Positions 1 to 10,178 of a stretch of 64,000 nt of DNA are shown here, piece by piece. How positions within the stretch are numbered: the stretch's first letter is position 1; each line of letters opens with the position of its first letter. Position numbers and translations under genes: made by a program. The notes under the pieces are model-generated. The model was not told the origin of the DNA and did no database searches. It was given only the letters and a program-made list of their open reading frames with translations. The stretch is taken from positions 671,501 to 735,500 of the forward strand of contig JAEVLN010000001.1 of assembly GCA_018350325.1 (NCBI GenBank), read 5' to 3'. The stretch is from Globodera rostochiensis. Taxonomy: Eukaryota > Nematoda > Chromadorea > Rhabditida > Heteroderidae.

Positions 1-900
1 GTATCAAAATTCCGGGACGTGCCGTTTTGGCGACGAGTGCCGTTTTGCTCACAGCATTGAACAGCTCCGTTTTCGGCCGGTATCTTTGCCGATTATTGTT
101 AAAGCATTTGCTATTCCATCGTACAGCTGCCGCGTAACTACAAAACGAAACTTTGTCGCAACTTCGAGGAAAATGGCTTTTGCAAACACGGGGTAAGCAA
201 CGGCACGAACAGTCTTTGTGAGGGGGGGGGGGACTTAAGAGCAACAAAAGACCCTAATACAAAAGAAATGTAGTGATTCTCACTGGACCAGGATTATCTG
301 GACCAATGGCGGAGCCAGGATTTTTTTCGGGGGGGGGGCGATCCAAAAAGTCGATTCTTAGGAGTGTATTTTTTGCTATTGCATTTTGTTAAGCAATTTT
401 TCCGAAAAAAAGTTGGATATCACTTTAAAATGTTCAAAAAATTTCATTTTCGGGGGGGGGGGCTGGCCCCCCCCCCTGGCTCCGTCCTTATCTGGACTTG
501 ATTATACACCTCTAAAGATGGTGTAATTTGTGTGTACTTTCCACTCCCCTAAAAGTTACTTTTTAACTAAACCACACTTCGTAAACTTTTTCAAATAAAA
601 ATGTGTAATAACGGTTATGATCACGAATATATTTATAACTCTGTCCAATAATTAATTTGTTTTCAGGCCAAATGTCATTTCATTCACCGTAGCCCGGTTA
701 GTATATTTCTCTTTCATTGGAGGAGTTGAAATTGTGCCTTTCTTCCGCAGATTCTGACTCCTGCTGATTGGTCTGCCTTTCTTCAAGATTTTGCCTTTCT
801 TCAACAGATTCTGACTCCTGCTGATTGGTCTGCCTTTCTTCAAGATTTTGCCTTTCTTCAGCAGATTCTGCCTTCTGCTGCTTGGCGTCGTTATGGGTGA
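1..900 (+). CDS. CCCH-type tandem zinc-finger protein (3' part)
   Basis: The 5' end lies outside the window. Exons read: up to 79, 127-192, 667-696, 751-900. The first exon ends a zinc finger (C-X5-C-X3-H, CRFGDECRFAH). The next gives C-X8-C in YKTKLCRNFEENGFC, and a 474-nt intron then splits the second finger, which finishes as KCHFIH. Two CCCH fingers this close, each preceded by a YKTKLC-type lead-in, are the hallmark of the TIS11/TTP and nematode OMA/POS/MEX family, which bind AU-rich or other 3'UTR elements and control mRNA stability or translation. The last exon carries two copies of a 19-codon repeat and a partial third, then stops at TGA 898-900. Which family member this is cannot be told from the part seen. 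If the intron at 697-750 is not removed, the frame would stop at 729 instead. Confidence 0.75.
308..487. mobile_element. Small fold-back element in the CCCH intron
   Basis: Left end GGCGGAGCCAGG (308-319) is matched in inverted orientation by CCTGGCTCCG (475-484). The interior has two runs of about ten G, a run of C and an A/T-rich core with no coding capacity. The end run of G followed by CTGGCCCC resembles the element at about 31690. It looks like a non-autonomous MITE-like repeat. Confidence 0.45.
751..880 (+). repeat. 57-bp in-frame tandem repeat in the CCCH gene
   Basis: Two full 57-bp units (751-807, 808-864) and a degenerate third encode a 19-residue unit of the form ILTPADWSAFLQDF plus AFLQQ. 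Each unit carries acceptor-like sequence (TTTCTTC then CAG) at its end, so alternative 3' splice sites are possible. Confidence 0.7.
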
Positions 901-1798
901 GACATACCGGAGTGCACAAAAAGAGCGTCGAAAAATGACGTATACTTCAAACATATTATATAAAGTGTCGATGACTCGTTCCATGTCCTTATGTTTCGTC
1001 TCTCTTGCATATAACCCCATTTCATTATTTTGTGTTCCATTATTTTCCTACGAGTTTTTTCTTACATTCTGCCCAATTCATTTTACTTTATTTTCCTACC
1101 AGTAAACATACACAGTGATCCTGCTGATTCCGATTTGAGATGAGATGCATTGGATGGGGTGGGGGCCCTTTTGGAGGATTCCCAATATTTGTCCCACATC
1201 GCGCTTATTCCAGGGTGGCCTTCGCTATTCCTTCACTTGCAGCGCGGTCCTTGTGGAAACAAAAACAAGCTTTGCACCGAAGAGAATTGTTTCGGAGAAA
1301 ACTTGAGATGAATAAAACTACGATAATGATGCGATGATTGGTGGTGGTTGGGGAGGGGGGTGGGATGTTTGTTGCTGACATTGTTTCTTTGTTTCACCAA
1401 CGAAGGGCGGCGCTGGGGTCTGGTTGTGGCATTGTTTTACAGGATTTTATGGTTATCCATTAGTCCGCTTTGGGTGAATGGCTCTTTTGTAATTCCGATG
1501 AAATTCGGTAACAAAATTTGGCTGACAATGAGAGCTAATATTCGTTGCACTTCAATCATTTGATTGCTCTCTGCCGTCTTTCAACGATAAAACAGGAAAT
1601 TCTTTGCTAATTAATGCGCAGAAAGAGGGCACCGCTTTAAAGTGCATTCCCTTAGCTCAGACATTGCCTTCATTGTTTTACCATATGCCCCAACATTTCC
1701 TCACATTTATCAAAGTGAATTAAATCCGTTTGAAATATAAATATTTTTAAGCACGAAATTCAAATTCAATATCCTTTACTCCTCTATTAAGTGTTCTA
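901..1798. other. Intergenic, upstream of the collagen gene
   Basis: No exon could be supported. The short open frames at 1140-1563 have no family resemblance. The stretch near 1690-1790 is A/T-rich and should hold the collagen promoter. Confidence 0.5.
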
Positions 1799-3243
1799 AT
1801 GAATACTTCCGCTGTTAATAACCGTCACAATCAATGCGTTCTTCCGAAATGGTCCGTTAGGACCGCGGCTTCAATGGCTTTTCTGTCCCTCGCGTCCGTT
1901 TTGGTTGGCGTTCCGCTGATGCTCAACGATATGGTGGGAAACAGACGCCAATTCAAAATCTTTTAATAAATTCTAGACACAATTGGAGAACGATGTTTCT
2001 CATCAGAGAAAAATTTACATGGATTTGGTCGGTTTTAATGAACGTAATTAGTGAAAATGAAGATTTGTCAGAGTAATAAAATGTGGAAAAGTGTTATGGA
2101 GCAGAACGAAGTGATTCGCATGGAACGTTCCGCCGATTCCATCCGCCAACGAAGACAAGGTGAGGGTTTTTAGTTTTGGCATTTGTAAATTAGAATCACC
2201 CTCAAACAGAATTTTGACTTTCCAGATGAAACTTCTACTACAACGGCAGCACCCAAAACATTGTGTCCCCAGGGACCAAAAGGCAACCCGGGCGAAGCTG
2301 GAGAACCGGGTTGGTCGACTTGCCTACCGTCCCTTTTTGGTAAGTGCCAAGTTTCCAGGCTCAGATGGTGATGCCGGTGTGCCGGGATCACCGGGCTCGA
2401 GCCCATCAGCAGCGGCAGCCCCTCCGGCAGAAAGTCCCTACGGGGGCGGGGGAGGCGGACAAAGCTGTGGGAAATGGCGAGTTGGCTACTAAAGAGACTC
2501 CATAAACTTTGCAATTTTCAGCCCGGCAGGACCTGCTGGATTGCCAGGCACTAACCAAAAAAAGGAGTTAAAAAATTACCCAATCGTTTAGGCTATAAGG
2601 GAAAACGGGGGACGCGTGGAGAAAAGGGGCCGAAGGGTGAGGAGATTCTGTGACAACAAATCCAACTGATTTCAAATTTTAAAAGGTTCTCCGGGCGTAG
2701 CGGGTCGTGACGGACAGCCGGGCGACGAGGGACCGGAGGGCGAAATTGGATTGCCTGGGGATATTGGGGACAATGGGCCGAAAGGGACCCCCGGGGAGGA
2801 CGGGATTGGCTACGCGAAGGGCACACCGGGGCCTAAGGGGGAGAGCGGCGCGCCCGGAATGGTCGGAGACGAGGGGCCTCCCGGGGAGAGAGGCGACGAT
2901 TCCCCGCCCGGTGGGAACAAAACAAAAAATAACACATTAATGTAACGGTTTAGGCCTACAGGGAGGAATGGGACCCCCGGGTCGACCCGGGGAGAAGGGC
3001 AAAGACGGAACTCCGGGGCAAACCGGTCAGCAAGGCTCGCCCGGCGCGGATGCAGGTTGGATTGAACAGCGGCGGACGAAGTTCAACTAAGGCTTCATCT
3101 GTCCTTCAGAATACTGTCCATGTCCTGAACGGTCAAAGGGTGCCGAGGAGGGCACGCCTCCAGCCCCGGCTACAAGTACTGTCCCTGCCTACCCAATTAT
3201 AAATGCCAAGCATTACGACGGTGAGAGACTGTCGATCGGATAA
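1799..3243 (+). CDS. Nematode cuticle collagen
   Basis: Exons: 1799-1933, 1977-2027, 2072-2159, 2226-2309, 2359-2476, 2522-2547, 2592-2636, 2686-2910, 2954-3055, 3110-3243, giving 335 residues, a usual length. Residues 1-45 hold a hydrophobic signal-anchor. RQRR at 87-90 is the subtilisin/furin cleavage site of nematode cuticle collagens. A Cys at 105 starts the first Gly-X-Y block; C156 and C159 (CGKC) introduce the second; Gly-X-Y runs to about 290 with short breaks; YCPCPER near 293 starts the C-terminal non-helical tail. The cysteines cross-link trimers and the product is secreted into the extracellular cuticle. Two introns (2477-2521 and 2548-2591) must use GC donors for the frame and the CGKCP motif to hold. 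The donor at 2028 (GTCGGT) is weak but the 44-nt intron length fits its neighbours. Confidence 0.92.
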
Positions 3244-4074
3244 AAGTAATCCGACAGTTTCGGCAGGAAATAATTCTTCGAAGAACGACGATTCGCCGCC
3301 GCTCTTAGAACATTCGGTCGCTTCCCGACGATTCGCCGCCTACAGCAAACTCGCGCATTCCGCAACGCTTCGACGACGCCATTTGCCGCAGTTAAAGTAA
3401 AAAGAAAGGGATTTAGGTACTCGCGCGCACAATGCATGCGCGAGGCGCCAGCCCCCCACCCCCCCTCCGCGAGTTTTGTCAATCAGTTATTGTATTTATT
3501 CGATTTACAATGATTCGTTTGTAGACTGGTGGAAAGTACTTCCCTCAGACAATGAAAATTTGTTAACTGGTAATACATACGATAAGTTCACATTCTTGTC
3601 CCAATCATTTTTACAAGCATAGGCATAGATAACTTTTCTTACTGATCAAAAAAAGTTAATTACTAGGGCCGGATTTTAGGCTTTTTGCTAGTTTTTTATT
3701 TCGCTATTCTGTCGGAAGAATAAGACCATGGAGAATATTTGGGCAATACTCCATGGAAAGTGTGAATTCCGTTGAATACTTTTGGGCCACAATAACAATA
3801 CGAGACGAACGTTAAAGTAAAAAACGCCCATATCGATCGATTTGGCCATCATTTAATGAATTGGTTTTAAAAAAGTTAGTGAATTTTCGATCGAAAACAA
3901 ATTATGTTCCAATTAACCTTTATATTTTATCACCACATATAATCAGTTCGTAATGGAATGGAGATTAAACAGGTACTTTTGTTTGAAATGATACCGGAAA
4001 CTAACACTTATTCTGTTAGTTGGGTCGACTCCCCACGAACACAACTTTTACGACGTTTTTCTCATAACAATTAG
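3244..4074. other. Intergenic between collagen and the UBXD8-like gene
   Basis: Contains a short near-duplication of a CGATTCGCCGCC segment (about 3288-3345) and then A/T-rich sequence. No gene seen. The two flanking genes converge here, so 3'UTRs are expected. Confidence 0.5.
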
Positions 4075-5715
4075 TCAAGCATCGTTGTCACGAACCACAA
4101 TGTTAGCAGATTTAAACAGTCCGGCTCCGGCGAATGTCCCAATGGGCTCGTCATTTTCCATTGAACCGTCTGCATCCGCGCAAAACGCACTCCTATACCA
4201 ATCGGGAGCGCAATTCAGTTGTTTGACTGGGAAGTTGGTGAACAGAGAGAAGTTGTCGGGGCAGTCCTGGTGGATGAAGACGACTTCGAACAGACGCTAA
4301 ATTTGGCAATGGAAAGCCACCATTTTGTCACCGAACTCTAACCTCGAGACTGTCCGAGTGTCGGAAGTTCCTTTCCAGCTTGGCACAAGACGGGAACGAG
4401 ATCCGAATGCGCACCAAATCTCCCTCCGTCCCGCCTGGTTCTCGTCGCATGGTGGCCCCCACTTCCTCCCTTTTTTGCCGCAAAAATGCCCTTTTGCTCT
4501 CCGCTCTGTCCGCTTCCTCTCGCGTCCGTCTTTCTTCCATCTTCCGCTGCTCCGCCCTCTGTTTGTCTATGGCCAATGCCTTATCGTAAGCTTTTTGTTG
4601 TTCACGCATTATGCTGAATATTTATGATTTTACCCGTAAAATAAAGCTCAAGGAATCTCACATTCGATCGGCCAAAACATCCGGTTCTCGCACAGTTTGG
4701 GAGCTAAAACTTGTGATCTATTTATGGAAAAACGACTTATTGCAAGTCTAACTTTTGAGTGCCCCCATCAATTGGGCGTCGGTTCGAAGGCGGCCCAAAA
4801 AACAAATTGTCTGAAAGCTTCTTTTGGGTAAAAATTTAAAATTGAAAGAGTACAGGCGAAGAAGAGAAAATCCATCGTCGTTGAATAAAAATATTGAAAC
4901 GGAATCACCACAATTCCTTGAAGCCATTGTGGCCAGGTAAGTGGCATAGGCTGCGGAGGCACAAATGACAGTGTCGAGCTAAACCAACAAAGCCCATAAG
5001 AAATTGCTCAAAGATTAGTTAACGCTTTGACAGTAAAAACGATTCGGAAAAAATTCGGTGTAATAAATTACATTCCTAAAAAATGGATTAAGATCTTTTT
5101 CAGACTATGATGCTGACAATGGATGTGACTAACAAAACTCAAAAAAACGACAAGCGCTAAATACCCGGAAACTTCAAAAAAATGGCACGTGCCCCGAACA
5201 AAATATCTAAAAATTCCCGTTTAGAGTATTCCAATTTCTGCTTAACTGCCGTACACCTAAATGAGTTTGCAAACACTCACTCCTGTTTAGAACCAATAAT
5301 AGCACGTCTTCTAAGTTCCTGCACTTCATTGTCCTCATTCTGAAGGACTTCGGGATTTTCTCGAGTCTAAATAAAAGAAGAACACAACAATCCAACGACG
5401 AAAAAATACAAAAAAATATTGGTGAACTGCCGCTTCAAGGTTACCACCAGACTCTCGCAATAAGTCAACAGCAATGGCTTCATCAATGCCACAAATCTCC
5501 TAAACGCAATTGATCAATTCTGCCATTATCGTTTTACTCGCTGTTCTGGTCGGTTACGCGCCGAAAACTTGAGAGTCCCAAGCGACATTTTTTGGTTAAC
5601 TGGTTTGAAACTAAAACTTTACCTTGAACAAGTCGACGTCTGAGAGGAGGTCCTTTCTATTTCCGATATCGTTTTTTTCGTTGACATTTTTTGATGTACC
5701 TGGTGGATTATTCAT
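4075..5715 (-). CDS. FAF2/UBXD8-like UBA-hairpin-coiled coil-UBX protein without UAS domain
   Basis: Exons (minus): 5715-5623, 5499-5410, 5366-5281, 4978-4854, 4810-4753, 4703-4662, 4613-4343, 4296-4075; 328 residues. Residues 28-60 form a UBA domain (GIDEAIAVDLLRESGGNLEA), which binds ubiquitin. A hydrophobic segment follows at about 105-131, matching the membrane hairpin that puts FAF2 in the ER and on lipid droplets. Residues 165-215 are a charged Arg/Glu helix beginning REQQKAYDKAL, and the C-terminal 110 residues are a UBX domain with an FTNFP loop, which binds p97/CDC-48. In FAF2 a thioredoxin-like UAS domain of about 150 residues sits between hairpin and coiled coil. Here only about 35 residues lie there, and the introns (43-49 nt) are too small to hide it. 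Expected role: recruitment of p97 in ER-associated degradation. Confidence 0.85.
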
Positions 5716-6474
5716 GAGTTCACGGGTCGCGCGCTAGTTTATTATACAATTAGAATAATTTCTCTGCAGAATAGAGGTAAAGAAAAAAGAATTGCAATAA
5801 ATTTGGTAAAGACTTTTTAAAAATTAACTTTTTAAAAAAGTTTTGATCTGACTATACGACGACAAAATGTCCGTTAGACCAAATTCGGACTTTCGTGTCG
5901 ATATTATTTGCGAAAGCGTTACAGCGCGTCATTTTTGAATCTTTTTACCGTTTAAGGTAGACAGTGCACTATCTCGCTTTTCCCTCTTTTTCTCTAACGT
6001 TCTCTTCTTTTGGCGTTCTCTCTCACCTTTTTAAACCATTAAAAAGCATCACGCACTTCGATATGCCTAACTTCATTTGTATAAGGCAGATCCGTCTCAA
6101 ATTTTCATCATCCCTAGAAAACAAAATAAGGAATAGATTTTATCTACTTTGAAATGTTATCTATCATTGGATATTTGTATGGAAGCATTAATCATATTTT
6201 GGTTAAATGCGTGAAAATCCGGCAACATAATTTTTGAATTTAGCGTTTTTTTCTTTATTGTTATTCACTTTTTTTCGTATCGAAACTCTTGGCAAAATGG
6301 TTATGCGGTAATAAAATGCAAAATGACGCGCTATGAAGCGTTAGCGGTAATGAGATGCAAAAATGAATCTCTGGGCCACAGTTTTAATGTTTTACGACAA
6401 TTTAGTTTAACCAAATGCGGTGACAAAGTTCCTCTCATCCAGTCTAAAAAGAGCCAAAAAGTTGTTTAAGCTCA
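5716..6474. other. Divergent intergenic region
   Basis: Lies between the start codons of the UBXD8-like gene (-) and MED22 (+) and so should hold both promoters. A/T-rich; no gene, tRNA or clear element seen. Confidence 0.5.
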
Positions 6475-7379
6475 ATGGCTGACCGTTCTAACGTTAATAA
6501 ACAAAGTCAAAAACATTATTCAACAAGTAAAACAATTGCTACAAAGAAACTGATCGTGCAAGAATACAAAAATCGTCTGAAGGACAACATCAAATCGTTA
6601 AATGACAATTTTGATTGCATTTTAAGCGCGTCGAAGGTTTGAATTTAGCTAATTTGTCGAATATTAATATTATTTGTAAGAAACGGAAATTATTAAATAA
6701 AATGCTCAAAGACTTAGGCAATTTGACTAGTTCTTTGTTCAATTTAAAGGTAAATTGTGATGACGCAACACATCGGTCGAACAGTATTGGAAAATTGGGA
6801 GAGCATTATGCAATCAGAAATGAAGCACTTGCCAGGGCTGCACTTCTCGTCAAGGCTACGAATGAACTGAAAATGTTGACAAAGTGCGTAGATATTTGGG
6901 GTTGGCTCGAGAACACGCAAAAATTAATGAATTAGTGGCCAGGATCCTGTCAGGATTTTATAGCGCACGGCCCCGTTATCCCGGTGTTTTTGAGCTACTC
7001 CTTTTATCAAATCGATCCCTTTTCGATGAAAGGCAATTGAATTTGCTTTAATTCAGCGAGATTCGGGAATTTCTCACTCTTCGTGATTTCAACTTTATAA
7101 GCACCTCAATCTCCAAGTAAGCTTTTGAATGCTTTATATGTTAACAATTAATTATGTTACTAATTGGTCTTTTTTGGTTATGCAGGCCAAACATTGATTT
7201 TTTCAAATAAAAGATGGTAAATTAATCTCTCTTTTTGCGTTATTTTCAGGGCAGAAGAGGATTTTAAAAAGCAATTGAAACAGTATGAAAGTGATTACAG
7301 CGCTCTTCGAATGAGTGTAAATACAATGACATCTGAAATCGATCGAGAGCTGATGGAAAATTCTCTTTTTAGATTTTGA
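6475..7379 (+). CDS. MED22: Mediator complex subunit 22
   Basis: Exons: 6475-6636, 6750-6883, 7057-7116, 7250-7379; 161 residues, close to the usual 140-200. After a short variable N-terminus, EYKNRLKDNIKSLNDNF is the conserved MED22/Surf5 opening (family form YNKRLKDDIKSIMDNF). The middle exon (ALARAALLVKATNELKMLTN) and the REFLTLRDFNFI segment match the family's second helix and loop; the last exon is a long amphipathic helix. MED22 is in the head module of Mediator, pairs with MED11, and works in RNA polymerase II initiation in the nucleus. The next gene on the same strand starts 129 bp downstream, so the pair may be one operon. Confidence 0.88.
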
Positions 7380-7508
7380 TTTTTAATTAATAAATGCTAC
7401 ATTATCCGGACTTTAATTAATTCAGACCATGTGCATGGGTTTCAGTCACTTGCAATTTGTTTATTTATTTATGTTTTGAAAGGCTTAATTTTTACTATTT
7501 AAGTGTGA

Positions 7509-9249
7509 ATGAGTGAAATTAACATTAAAGATCTGTGGGGGGAATTTCACCAGATAAAGGCGTCCGTTCAGAAGAAATTGCTCAAAAAGCCGAATTTCCA
7601 TGAAGCGATTATTCAGTGTCGTCGAATTGCCGATTTTATGCAGTGAGTGGAATTGTCTTTTCATTAGTCTTTAAATTCTTGGATCTGATCTTAAATAAAT
7701 TAGTAATATGTTGCAGTGAAGCTGGTCCTCCACATTCCAAAAAAACTTGAAAATATGCTTGTTTCGGATGGATCTGAACCTGACTAATTTCGAACAATTT
7801 TGAACCCCGCGTCACGGGAAGATTGCTGCGCAGCGGGTCGCGCGCCAGCTCTGGTGCATAATAATAGCGTCACATTTTTTTGTTTGGGTAATTTTGTTTT
7901 GACCTTTATTACACTGACTTAATTATATTTTTTAATGTTGTCACTTTTAGAGAAGCCGAACAGTTCGACCAGTCGGCTTCGTGCCATCGCGAAATCGCTT
8001 CATTATATGCGAAGATTGGAAACCAGTTTATGGAGCGGAGGCATTTGCTGAAAGCGGCGAAATTGTATTACTCCGCACAAATACTGATCCAGCGGACTAA
8101 TTCTGCGTGTAGGTTGAGATTGGGACGTAAATGTCTTATTTACCATATTTGGGGGTCGATCTATGAAACGCTTTTGAAGGTATTTAAGGAGTGAGGCTGG
8201 GGCATAACGAAAGGAATGGCACTGAAACCTACTCCACATTTAGGCGTTTCTGAGTTCGGAAAGCTTATGGAGGAGTGCTATTTGGAAGTGATTCACGGGC
8301 TGTTGAGGCCGGAGACGTCATCCAATTTCTTCGCCATTATTGGCCTGACTCACTTCGAATTGGCGACTCGAATGCAATCGTTGAAGGAACACTTCAAAAC
8401 ATTTATTTATTTGAAGAAAGGTTTGTTTTAGGTTAGATGGAGTCAAATATCGAGCTCGATGTCCTGTTTAGCAAACCGTTTTGTGCAGGGCAATCTACCA
8501 ATCCAACTTCAAATTCTTGAGAAATTGTGCGATTTGGTACAGACCATCGGAAACGCTTATTGTGGAGAGGTGCTTTCTGAGGTGGACTCCGTTTGGATGT
8601 CGTTGCCGAAGTAACAAATTTGTAATGTTCATAGCTCAAAATCCGTTCTTTTAGAGGGGAAGGGATGCGCGAGCGAATGTTATCTCTCGAGGCAAGGGTC
8701 ATTCTTCTGCATCTGAAACGGCGGAAAACGGAGGTAATTGGGTCTGTAACTCGTTGATTCCATCCACCGAAAGGAGTCGTTAAGGGGGGAGAATGAATCA
8801 TTTTTTTATTGTACCCTTCGCCCTCATCATATCACCAAATTCGTTTTTTCATGGACTAGTCGTGTTCGACCCTTCCGCCGAATGTTCCAGTGAAAAGACA
8901 CTTCCTGTCGACTTATGAAGGCAATTGGAGGGACAGTGGGAGGAGCAGTGTCACCACGAGAAGGGAGTTCCAGTCGTTCTCGCAATTTATTTTCGCCGTC
9001 CAACACGACAATTATCTGGAGGCCTCACAAATATTTGGCATCGAATTGTCACATTTGTCAGACTCAAAGGGTGTGGAAATTTATACAGAATTAATCGACT
9101 TGCTGAATTTCACTCGAACGGAGAATTCTGAGATTGATGCCATTCTCGCCTCTTCGGAATTGTCGGAATTACAAAAACGTGACAGAGTCTTTGATCTGTT
9201 AAATAATTGTACCAAATTCTCAAACACGCCATGTCCGGGAAGTCTGTGA
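7509..9249 (+). CDS. HAP40/F8A-like huntingtin-associated protein
   Basis: Exons: 7509-7642, 7951-8108, 8244-8420, 8472-8610, 8655-8733, 8860-9249; 358 residues against 371 in human F8A1. The N-terminus (KKLLKKPNFHEA) aligns with the HAP40 segment KKRFLRKPNVAEA. The following helices (REIASLYAKIG, KAAKLYYSAQ) fit its TPR-like pairs. The last exon matches the C-terminal region, where an alternating helix ends near the stop. HAP40 is an all-helical protein that clamps between the HEAT domains of huntingtin; no catalytic activity is known. The phase-1 intron 8109-8243 was chosen because it keeps the helix alignment. Resemblance is low-identity but runs along the whole length. Alternative: another TPR-like scaffold. 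Confidence 0.65.
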
Positions 9250-10178
9250 TGATATGCTATGTAGCCTATAATGTTCGATTTAGAACCCTGTGTAAATAAA
9301 TGACTTGTCACATAATCTAATACAAATGAGGATTTTTTGATAAATAGTAAATCATTAAAAAATAAAATAATGACGAGCTTATGACAAATATTCAGAATGT
9401 GTTAGTTTTCAGTGATTTTCCCAGGGGTGCTCACGGTTACCAATTTTCGTAACCGTAACCGCCCGTCCTCAAACAAACAAAGCGCGACCGATTTCTGTTT
9501 TTTGCGCATTAGTTTCCTAAAATATTTTTAAGAGTGGGATTGGGGGTTCGGCGGTGCCGATAGGCGCCGCCGAGGGAAAAAAATCAAATATCTAACGCCT
9601 TATGCTGAGAAAAATCGTCCAATTTAGGTAATTAAGTTCTAAAATGCACTAATTATTTATGTAAATACTTATTTACTTTTTATTTCTAAAATTTTTGCAA
9701 AAAATTGAAAGAATATTAAAAAGAAGGGATATTAAAATATAAATAAAAAATAAAATAATTACAGCGGAAGGGGCTAGAACCTAGACCAAATAAAATTAGT
9801 CTACGAGTTTCACCACTGAGCAACTGAATAGATAAAAGGACTTGGTGAAATGTGAATAAAAGCAAATAAATTATAAAATCGTCTCAATCCTTAGTATTCA
9901 AAAAAACAACGGCTGCGACGGTTAACCGCGGTTTTAATGGTCATAACCGTTAACCGACCGTAACCGCGGTAAAAATCAGCTGTACTGAATTGTCCTTTAA
10001 ATAATATGAGCGCAAACTTAAATTTTGAAAGATTTGGTCTCAAAGAAACAATTAATTTCAATTCAAATTATGTGTGGTCAAAATAATCGTGGAGATGAAG
10101 AACTCGAATTCCTAAGATTTTTCCAAAAAAATTCCAATTTTAGTTTAGTGAACTGTTTCACCGATTGATTAGATTCTT
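9250..10178. other. Intergenic with repeat fragments
   Basis: At 9430-9475 and 9905-9980 there are runs of GGTTAACCG/CGGTTAACCG-like palindromic sequence. At 9549-9573 there is a copy of the dispersed CGGCGGTGCC...GGCGCCGCCG inverted repeat. A T/A-rich block separates them. No gene seen. Confidence 0.5.

Noticed and set aside
2160..2514. Plus- and minus-strand open frames over the collagen
   Set aside because: The minus frame is a shadow; the plus frame runs through an intron and breaks the Gly-X-Y register.
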